Positions 1 through 4,941 of a stretch of DNA of 5,293 nt are shown piece by piece; position 1 is the stretch's first letter, and every line of letters starts with the position of its first letter. The DNA comes from Verrucomicrobiota bacterium. Its GTDB lineage: Bacteria; Verrucomicrobiota; Verrucomicrobiia; Limisphaerales; JAFMIX01. The notes beneath the pieces were generated by a model, which saw only the letters and a list, made by a program, of their open reading frames with translations, was not told where the DNA came from and did not search any database. Location of the stretch: the NCBI GenBank assembly GCA_026397895.1, contig JAPLTZ010000387.1:4895-10187 (forward strand), given 5' to 3'. A program made the position numbers and the translations under genes.

Positions 1-2245
1 CCGCCAACGGGGCGGTGCCGGTCACAACGTCGGCCGAGAACGCCGCCGGATAATTGGCCGAGATGAACTGGTTCATCACCCGGGTTTCCGCATCCGCGAG
101 CAGCGATTTCACATAGGTCGGATTGTGAACGCCATAGCTCTGGTCTTCATAGATGCAGTAGAGGCTGAACCGGGCCATCCAAATGTCCTGCGGAACGTAG
201 GACAACTGGAGGTTGTCGTTGGTGAAGCTGGGCGTCGTCCAGTTCGTCTTGTATGTGAAGGATCTGGGCGGGCCAGCGAGGAATCTGTTGGTAGCACCAC
301 CAACAATGTTGGTTGATTTGGCTCCGAAATAAGTGAGCGGGCTGGGGAACTCCCATGCACACGTTCCGTAGTTCGTCCGCAGGATGTTCGGGGCCACATT
401 GGTGGCCATGCCCCATTGCTTCAACAGCGACACCACGCGATCCATGCTGTTGGAGATGGTCACTTTGAAGCTCAACGTCTTGGCCGCCAAACCCGCCGTG
501 TTCACCGAGGACGAATGGCACTGGAGCAAGCAGCCGTTATTGTCACTGACGAACGTGTGGCCGGTGACATTCGTGCCGGCATTGACCGCATAGCTCGGCA
601 CATGGCAATCAATGCACTGGTTCGGCGCCAAGGTGTGCGGATCATTGCTCACATTGGCCGGGCCGCCGCGCACCGCCAAGTCAGAATCCAACTGGCCGAT
701 GAGCACATTGTATTGCACGGGATAGTGCGGCTCGCTGAAGCCGGAACTGTTGGTGGTGAAGGCGACATTGGTCGAGACCCCGGGAACAATGTTGGTGTAG
801 GCAATGAGCGGATAATAGGCCCCCACGCCAACCACCGGATTGGTCTGGCTCAATGTCACCACGTTCGTGGCGTAACGACCAATCACATAGGTGTAAGTAT
901 AGCTGTTGGTCGTGGGCGGAACGGTGTTGGTGAACACCTGGGTGACCGTGACATTGGTGGTGATGTCCACATAGACCCGGTTGGTCACCGGACCGCTGGC
1001 GACCAGATTGGTCACGAGACCATAAGCCGAGCCGTCCCAGCGCATGCCGCGTCCGCCGGCATGGCACTGGCCGCAGACTTGAACGTTCGGATTAAACAAC
1101 TGATCAAACACGTTGTTCATGACGAACGTGTTGGTTGTGAACGTCCCATTGTAGTTTGTGACCACCGCCGTAGTGGAATACGAAGTGGTGGGAATGACGT
1201 AGAAGTTGGTGGAGGAGGTGGGGTAGCGCAACTGGCCAACATAATTGGAACCATGCGGGTTATGGCACGTCGCACAGGCGGCCGCCCCCGAAGATCCCGT
1301 AATCCCCGCAGCCGAACTGGGGAACAAGGTCAGCGGGTGGCCGTTGCCTGCCAGATTGTCATAGTATTCGTTGACCATGACCATGCGGTTGTTCGCCGCG
1401 TGGCAGGAGCTACAGCCGTATGAATTGTGGGTGCCCGCGCTATGACCAACGCCGCCTCTGATGACGCCCATGGGCAAATTGCTAAGAGTGCTGGAGATAA
1501 CATTTGTGTATTCCTGATAGGTAGGATGCAGGCTGCCTTGGTGGCAAGTGCCGCAGATAGCGGGGTCCTGGCTGACCACCGGGAGGATGAGGTCGTGTTC
1601 GCTGTTCTTGTGCCAGGAAGCCGGCCCATGGCAGTTCTCACAACCGACGTTCTTCAGGTTGGGTGTGGTGGCGGCATCCACAAAGCCTGATGTCTGGCCA
1701 AAGCCAACGGTCAGGCAATTTGTCGTGAAGTTTGCCACGGCATCAGGATCGGAGTAAACTCCGGCGTGCGTGGTCTTCAAATACGAGGTGTATTTGTCAC
1801 CGTGACAGCTGGCGCACTGGTCGGAGCCGGCATAATAGTTGTTTATCAGTGCCAGACGGAATGAATAGGAGTTGGTCGGGTCAGGCTTCAGCCCGGTGTA
1901 AGTCCCGGAGAAATTCGAAGAACGCACGGTGGCAATCATCGTCCACGGCCCCGATGCAGTGACATTTTGTGCCTCGATGTTATACCATCCTTGCACGCCA
2001 TACCAATTCAGAGTGAAGTTGGTTGTGGTGATAGTTACTGTGGGATTTTGGTAGGCCGCAGCAGGGACGCCACCACCGGAGTTGTAAGGCGCCACAGCGC
2101 TCGACACATAGTTGGATTGCAACAGATACCGATTCGTCTGCGACGGCAGCGACTGGGCCGTGGCCGCACCCAGACCGCCCAGCAACAAGCCCGTCGCCAA
2201 GACGGATTGCGCCCGGCGCATGAGATTATGTTTCATTGTGTTCAT
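1..2245 (-). CDS. Large secreted multiheme c-type cytochrome with N-terminal Fn3-like domain, C-terminus beyond the window
   Basis: The frame is open from an ATG at 2245 to base 1 with no stop, giving 748 codons; the 3' end lies outside. Residues 1-30 form a signal peptide (MKHNLMRR basic start, Leu/Gly-rich core, probable cut after ATA). Residues about 69-136 are beta-rich and resemble a fibronectin type III fold. Heme attachment motifs are CASCH (C144), CENCH (C202), CGTCH (C231), CSSCH (C278), CATCH (C324), CGQCH (C391), CIDCH (C544) and a non-standard CLLQCH (C572). The 144-235 part resembles the cytochrome c554 family (CxxCH, W/Y..H, then CENCHGP). C177 stands where that family normally has another CXXCH, now missing. 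Residues 411-500 are Thr-Asn rich and heme-free. A C-terminal YGVHNP segment (H707) resembles a distal-ligand motif seen in multiheme cytochromes. An in-frame ATG at 2236 is an alternative start; no Shine-Dalgarno is visible for either. Likely role: multi-centre electron transfer outside the cytoplasm. The electron partner is unknown. Confidence 0.9.
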   Translation of the reverse strand, partial: MNTMKHNLMRRAQSVLATGLLLGGLGAATAQSLPSQTNRYLLQSNYVSSAVAPYNSGGGVPAAAYQNPTVTITTTNFTLNWYGVQGWYNIEAQNVTASGPWTMIATVRSSNFSGTYTGLKPDPTNSYSFRLALINNYYAGSDQCASCHGDKYTSYLKTTHAGVYSDPDAVANFTTNCLTVGFGQTSGFVDAATTPNLKNVGCENCHGPASWHKNSEHDLILPVVSQDPAICGTCHQGSLHPTYQEYTNVISSTLSNLPMGVIRGGVGHSAGTHNSYGCSSCHAANNRMVMVNEYYDNLAGNGHPLTLFPSSAAGITGSSGAAACATCHNPHGSNYVGQLRYPTSSTNFYVIPTTSYSTTAVVTNYNGTFTTNTFVMNNVFDQLFNPNVQVCGQCHAGGRGMRWDGSAYGLVTNLVASGPVTNRVYVDITTNVTVTQVFTNTVPPTTNSYTYTYVIGRYATNVVTLSQTNPVVGVGAYYPLIAYTNIVPGVSTNVAFTTNSSGFSEPHYPVQYNVLIGQLDSDLAVRGGPANVSNDPHTLAPNQCIDCHVPSYAVNAGTNVTGHTFVSDNNGCLLQCHSSSVNTAGLAAKTLSFKVTISNSMDRVVSLLKQWGMATNVAPNILRTNYGTCAWEFPSPLTYFGAKSTNIVGGATNRFLAGPPRSFTYKTNWTTPSFTNDNLQLSYVPQDIWMARFSLYCIYEDQSYGVHNPTYVKSLLADAETRVMNQFISANYPAAFSADVVTGTAPLA
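749..1012 (-). repeat. Thr-Asn periodic segment within the large cytochrome
   Basis: Residues 412-499 contain ten Thr-Asn pairs. The first four (T412, T421, T430, T439) are spaced exactly nine residues apart, usually followed by a hydrophobic/beta-branched stretch. On the plus strand this appears as recurring ATTGGT/GTTGGT. It falls in the long heme-free stretch between CGQCH (391) and CIDCH (544) and likely forms beta structure. Confidence 0.7.
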
Positions 2246-2367
2246 ATTTTTTTGTTTCTCGGTTATTCATGCGCCGCCATGAGGACCGCCCGGCCTGCCG
2301 CCACGCCAAACAGCGGGCGACAGGCGCAGGGAATCCAATCATAAACAAGCACAACGGACGTTGCAGA
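2246..2367 (-). other. 122-bp leader between the two cytochrome genes, with a GC-rich stem
   Basis: No Shine-Dalgarno and no convincing terminator are visible. CGCCCG and CGGGCG (2287-2319) can pair around a 21-nt loop that may fold further through CTG/CAG. An A-rich run (CAAAAAAAT on the minus strand) precedes the large cytochrome ATG, like the A-rich bases before the first cytochrome. The gap is compatible with co-transcription and separate control of translation. Confidence 0.4.
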
Positions 2368-3096
2368 TTACTTATTGTGGCAACTGCGGCAGAGCAAGCT
2401 GCCCACGCCGGCCTGTGTGCCGTTGATTTTGACCAGCTTCGGGTTGCTGCCCAAGCTGTAGGGCGTGCCTTCCTGGTTGTGCACGTCGTGGCAGGAGTTG
2501 CACTCCAGACGGTTGTTCTTGCCGAGCAGGAATCCTTTGATGGTCATGTCGTTTCCGGCCACAAAGGTGCCGCTATCAGGCTGAAGAACCGGGGTGGTGT
2601 CCGGAGGATAGAGCCACTTGTTCTGCGTGGGGCCGGTTCCGACCAGGGCGCTGTCATAAGTCAGCGAGATAGGGTGGGAATGAGACAGGTCTCTCGTGAG
2701 GTTGGCGCTGTTGGTGATGGTATTGCCGGAAGTTCCCGCAGAACCACCGTAGGCATTGATGGCGGTCTGACCGTCGTGGCAACTCAAGCACGCCAAAGAG
2801 ACTCCCGTGGGCTGGGTGCTGGGCGTGGACTTAATGTTTTCCGCCGGAGCGTGATCTTTATACATGATGAAACCGCTGGTGGCTACCGTGCGATTCCAAA
2901 GCGGACCGGCATTAGGGTCGGCATGGTGCGGAGTATGGCAAACGCTGCAAACGGTCGCCGGGTCAGTCGGGTCGCTATTCCACGACGCCGCATGAAAATC
3001 GTGCGGGCTGCCGACAACGCCCGCTTGGGCAACGGAAGTCAAAGCCAACAGGCTGCCTGCGGCCACAGTTAAGGTGAGGAGGTTCATTGTTTTCAT
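2368..3096 (-). CDS. Secreted tetraheme c-type cytochrome, paired-CXXCH type
   Basis: A complete 242-residue protein. Residues 1-25 are a signal peptide ending AQA, so the mature protein should be periplasmic or exported. Four heme motifs are visible: CSVCH (C50), CLSCH (C103), CNSCH (C199) and CRSCH (C236), the last only two residues from the C-terminus. Phrases such as CHTPHHA...PLWNR, CLSCHDG, SHPISLTYD and CxSCHDVHN are typical of the small cytochromes with paired CXXCH motifs found in metal-reducing and other anaerobic bacteria. His residues near 32, 35, 57, 58, 139, 141 and 206 could serve as distal ligands. I chose the ATG at 3096 because it supplies the Lys of the signal peptide n-region; an ATG three codons inside (3087) is possible. 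No clear Shine-Dalgarno precedes it. It lies 122 bp upstream of the large multiheme cytochrome on the same strand, so the two are probably co-transcribed and may pass electrons to each other. The family is clear; the redox partner and physiological substrate are not. Confidence 0.92.
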   Translation of the reverse strand: MKTMNLLTLTVAAGSLLALTSVAQAGVVGSPHDFHAASWNSDPTDPATVCSVCHTPHHADPNAGPLWNRTVATSGFIMYKDHAPAENIKSTPSTQPTGVSLACLSCHDGQTAINAYGGSAGTSGNTITNSANLTRDLSHSHPISLTYDSALVGTGPTQNKWLYPPDTTPVLQPDSGTFVAGNDMTIKGFLLGKNNRLECNSCHDVHNQEGTPYSLGSNPKLVKINGTQAGVGSLLCRSCHNK

Positions 3097-3284
3097 ATTA
3101 CGCGCGTTTGTTTTTGGTTGTTCTGACTATTCTGTTTTGAGCGGCTGATATCTTCACCGCGTTTATTTATATTTGTTTTACTCTAACACAGCATCAGCTA
3201 AATGCCATGCTTCCAACAGCGAAGCAGAGCATCGGCAAACCTGCCATTCCATACACGCTGTTAAATCTGTTTTTGTGCTGCGCT

Positions 3285-3299
3285 TCATAAGCCTTATGA
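3285..3299. promoter_or_regulatory. Perfect 7-1-7 palindrome, possible operator
   Basis: TCATAAG-C-CTTATGA is a perfect palindrome with one central base, about 190 nt upstream of the tetraheme cytochrome start. The size suits a dimeric regulator. The sequence does not match a site I can name with confidence. Confidence 0.35.
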
Positions 3300-3318
3300 T
3301 GCTTGGCTTGGTTGAATA

Positions 3319-3350
3319 TTAAGTAGGCTTGATAATCTAGCTATACTTAA
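3319..3350. repeat. Inverted repeat TTAAGTA / TACTTAA with 18-nt spacer
   Basis: The seven-base arms (3319-3325 and 3344-3350) are exact reverse complements. The AT-rich spacer and position upstream of the cytochromes suit a promoter-proximal regulator site or a cruciform-prone element; chance remains possible for arms this short. Confidence 0.3.
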
Positions 3351-3376
3351 GTTGGCAATTATGTGACTTTTTTTGT

Positions 3377-3398
3377 CATTTGTTGAACGCAACAAATG
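3377..3398. promoter_or_regulatory. Perfect 9-bp inverted repeat, possible operator
   Basis: CATTTGTTG and CAACAAATG flank AACG. A GTTGCAAC palindrome (3398-3405) follows directly, repeating the half-site theme. The bases after it on the minus strand are an A run, not a U run, so it does not look like a terminator for the upstream operon. A protein-binding site is the likelier reading, but no family is recognised. Confidence 0.35.
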
Positions 3399-3418
3399 TT
3401 GCAACCTCCACCGCAGCC

Positions 3419-3445
3419 AAAACACCCCTCGGCGATGGGGGTTTT
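3419..3445. terminator. Second A/T-flanked hairpin, possible bidirectional terminator
   Basis: AAAAC-A-CCCC pairs with GGGGG-TTTT across an eight-base loop, with one bulged A, giving nine pairs. The A-run on one side and T-run on the other is the form of a bidirectional intrinsic terminator. It lies downstream of the main hairpin after rplI, so it may act as a backup. Confidence 0.45.
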
Positions 3446-3486
3446 CTGCAAGCACCCTTCATCAGCCGCTGCCTTATAAAGGCAAA

Positions 3487-3513
3487 CGGGCGGATGGTGC
3501 AGCCATCCGCCCG
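3487..3513 (-). terminator. Probable terminator of the pth-rpsF-ssb-rplI operon
   Basis: A perfect 11-bp stem (arms CGGGCGGATGG and CCATCCGCCCG) encloses a five-base loop. It starts about 22 nt past the rplI stop. G-U and A-U pairs can extend the stem outward on the minus-strand transcript. The following minus-strand bases (GTTTGCCTTTATAA) give only a broken U tract, so termination may be imperfect or factor-assisted. Confidence 0.7.
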
Positions 3514-3535
3514 CCTGAATTGGTAATAAAGTCTA

Positions 3536-4135
3536 TTACTCGCTTTTTTTGGTTTTGGCGGTGCGCGGTTTCTTTTCAGCCGCTTCGGGGGCAGTTGCCG
3601 CCGGCTCTTGACGCTTTCCACGCTTTTCAGTGCGAGTCTCCTCGGTTTTGGCCGGCGCTTCAGGCGCGGCAACTGGCGTGGTGCTTTCCACGCGCACCTT
3701 CAAGCTGGCCGTCACATCGGCATGCAACCGCAATTCCACTTCGTGTTCACCGGTGGTGCGGATGGAGTGTTCGAGATGAATCTTCTTTTTGTCGAGAACG
3801 ACATCAAATGCATGCTTTAGTTCATCGGCAATGGTGCCCGAGGTGACGGAACCAAACATCTTGCCATCTTCGCCGGTCTTGACCTTGATGACGAGCGGCG
3901 GAAAATTGCGGACGCTCTTGGCGAGCTCCGTCATGGTGTTGAGCTCATGCGCTTCGCGCTCGGCGCGACGCTTGCGGAGAGCCTCCACCTGGCGCTTGTT
4001 GACCTGGGTCAACGGAATCGCCAGACGCTGGGGATAGAGATAATTGCGCGCATAGCCAGCGGCGACGCGAACCTGATCGGATTCACCGCCGAGGCCGATG
4101 ATATTGTGGGTGAGGATGACTTCAGTTTTTGCCAT
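3536..4135 (-). CDS. rplI: 50S ribosomal protein L9 with extended C-terminal tail
   Basis: L9 binds 23S rRNA through its N-terminal domain and projects from the large subunit, helping to hold reading frame and ribosome spacing. Residues 1-50 carry the family core (VILTHNIIGLGG, then GYARNYLYPQRLA, the rRNA-binding signature). Residues about 42-75 form the charged connecting helix, and 80-150 the C-terminal domain (GKMFGSVTSGTIADEL). Bacterial L9 is usually about 147-150 residues; this protein has 199. The extra residues 151-199 are an Ala/Glu/Lys/Pro/Thr-rich, probably disordered tail ending in a basic KTKKSE. The gene follows ssb by 27 nt, so it is in the rpsF operon, and a strong hairpin lies just after its stop. 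No convincing Shine-Dalgarno precedes the ATG. The assignment is secure; only the role of the tail is open. Confidence 0.97.
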   Translation of the reverse strand: MAKTEVILTHNIIGLGGESDQVRVAAGYARNYLYPQRLAIPLTQVNKRQVEALRKRRAEREAHELNTMTELAKSVRNFPPLVIKVKTGEDGKMFGSVTSGTIADELKHAFDVVLDKKKIHLEHSIRTTGEHEVELRLHADVTASLKVRVESTTPVAAPEAPAKTEETRTEKRGKRQEPAATAPEAAEKKPRTAKTKKSE

Positions 4136-4162
4136 AAGAAATTGCGGTTAAAATTAAATCAA

Positions 4163-4615
4163 TCAAAACGGGACATCGTCGCCTTCATGCGGCGCGTCGC
4201 CTTCGACGGGTTCAGTTGCCGGTGCGGCTGGGGAGGGACGGGAACGTGGAGCGGGAGACCCTCCCTCACTGTCGCCACGGTTGCCGGAATCCATGAACTG
4301 GAAACTATCCATGACAACACCAAGCTTGCTCCGCTTCTGGCCGGTTTGCTTGTCGTCCCAAGTATCGTAACGAAGCCGGCCTTCAATCAGGATGGGCCGA
4401 CCTTTTTTCAGATACTGGCCGATGGTTTCAGCCGTTTTTCCAAATGCATCAACATCCACAAAGGTGGTCTCATCTTTCATTTCGCCGGATTCGGAGCGCC
4501 ACTTACGATTGATGGCCAGCCCGATTTTGGCGATAGCCGTGCCTTTGGGCGTATAGCGCAATTCCGGATCGCGCGTCAGGTTGCCGGCAAGGATGACTTT
4601 GTTGAAGTTGGCCAT
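4163..4615 (-). CDS. ssb: Single-stranded DNA-binding protein
   Basis: SSB coats single-stranded DNA during replication, repair and recombination, and recruits partner proteins through its acidic tip. The 150-residue protein has the OB-fold in residues 1-108: N-terminal NKVILAGNLTRDPELRYTPKG, then the INRKW segment (W39), TTFVDVDAFGKTAE (52-63), and LKKGRPILIEGRLRYDTW (W86). These aromatic residues match the DNA-stacking positions of the family. Residues 109-142 are a Gly/Pro/Ser/Ala-rich flexible linker, and the chain ends in the acidic tip EGDDVPF, close to the canonical DDDIPF. It is 20 nt downstream of rpsF and 27 nt upstream of rplI. The length is slightly short but normal for a bacterial SSB. 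Confidence 0.98.
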   Translation of the reverse strand: MANFNKVILAGNLTRDPELRYTPKGTAIAKIGLAINRKWRSESGEMKDETTFVDVDAFGKTAETIGQYLKKGRPILIEGRLRYDTWDDKQTGQKRSKLGVVMDSFQFMDSGNRGDSEGGSPAPRSRPSPAAPATEPVEGDAPHEGDDVPF

Positions 4616-4619
4616 AGAA

Positions 4620-4625
4620 CCTCCA
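4620..4625 (-). promoter_or_regulatory. Ribosome binding site of ssb
   Basis: The minus strand reads TGGAGG four bases before the ssb ATG. This is a strong Shine-Dalgarno with slightly short spacing and it fixes the start. The flanking AACC and GGTT could pair into a small hairpin whose loop holds part of the site; this is a weak suggestion only. Confidence 0.75.
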
Positions 4626-4635
4626 AGGTTGGAAC

Positions 4636-4941
4636 TTATTTCACGGGTTTCGGCTCGGGTGCTTCGGTGAACAGGACGCGGAAAATCTCCTCATTCAACG
4701 AAAATTTGCTGCGCAACGCCGCAATCGCCTTGGGCGCGCTGGTGAAAATGACGTTCGCGTAGAAGCCGGAAACATTGCGCTTGTCGGCGACGCGGGCAAA
4801 GTTTTTCTTGTCCATCTTCTGAACGGTTTCCACCTTGCCGCCGGCGGCGGCGATCTCTGCGGAAATCTTGTTGATGGCATCGGTGATGCCGTCTTCCTTG
4901 CCCGCAACATTCAAAATGAACAGACCTTCGTATCGTTTCAC
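4636..4941 (-). CDS. rpsF: 30S ribosomal protein S6
   Basis: S6 is a small-subunit platform protein that pairs with S18. The 101-residue chain starts (M)KRYEGLFILNV, the typical first strand of S6, followed by a helix (DGITDAINKISAEIAAAGG), KVETVQKMDKKNFA, and the closing strand/helix region with FYANVIFTS and SLNEEIFRVLFTE. It ends in a short Pro/Lys tail. I place the start at the GTG at 4941-4939 rather than at upstream possibilities. The S6 fold begins exactly there, GAAGGA lies eight bases upstream, and the GTG overlaps the pth stop as GTGA. A longer in-frame reading from 5022 would add 27 basic residues lying inside pth and foreign to the family. The overlap suggests translational coupling to pth; ssb follows after 20 nt. 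Confidence 0.95.
   Translation of the reverse strand: MKRYEGLFILNVAGKEDGITDAINKISAEIAAAGGKVETVQKMDKKNFARVADKRNVSGFYANVIFTSAPKAIAALRSKFSLNEEIFRVLFTEAPEPKPVK

Larger units (their letters stand above)
3097..3535. other. 439-bp gene-free region between rplI and the tetraheme cytochrome
   Basis: I see no credible gene here. The rplI side holds two terminator-like hairpins. From about 3100 to 3376 the sequence is much more AT-rich than the genes and contains several perfect dyads: 3285-3299, 3319-3350 and 3377-3398, plus a small 6-bp stem at 3208-3226. A TATAAA element on the minus strand (3171-3166) lies about 69 nt before the cytochrome ATG and could be a -10 box, but I find no good -35 partner. 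This is the probable promoter and control region of the cytochrome block; exact promoter position not determined. Confidence 0.6.

Noticed and set aside
147..521. Short minus-strand frames inside the large cytochrome (147-521, 681-1067, 1330-1641, 109-399)
   Set aside because: These are other frames of the same stretch. The cytochrome frame is open without interruption, so they are not fragments of a broken gene.
416..1423. Long plus-strand open frame of 335 codons
   Set aside because: It lies wholly opposite the large cytochrome, whose heme motifs, signal peptide and unbroken 748-codon frame are clear. The plus-strand product is rich in His/Arg/Val/Gly with no recognisable domain, as expected from the complement of GC-biased codons.
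2236..3072. Plus-strand open frame of 278 codons opposite the tetraheme cytochrome
   Set aside because: The minus strand encodes a complete cytochrome with signal peptide and four CXXCH motifs. The plus-strand translation has no family features and no plausible start signal.
3330..3358. TTGCCA-17 nt-TTATCA as a promoter for the cytochrome block
   Set aside because: The spacing is right but TTATCA matches TATAAT at only one of six positions, so it is not supportable as a -10 box.
3376..3672. 98-codon minus-strand frame overlapping the 3' end of rplI
   Set aside because: It is a shifted reading of the Lys/Arg-rich L9 tail plus the terminator region. No domain or ribosome binding site supports it.
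3947..4762. Plus-strand open frame of 271 codons across rplI, ssb and rpsF
   Set aside because: It is antisense to three certain genes and spans their boundaries. No domain is recognisable.
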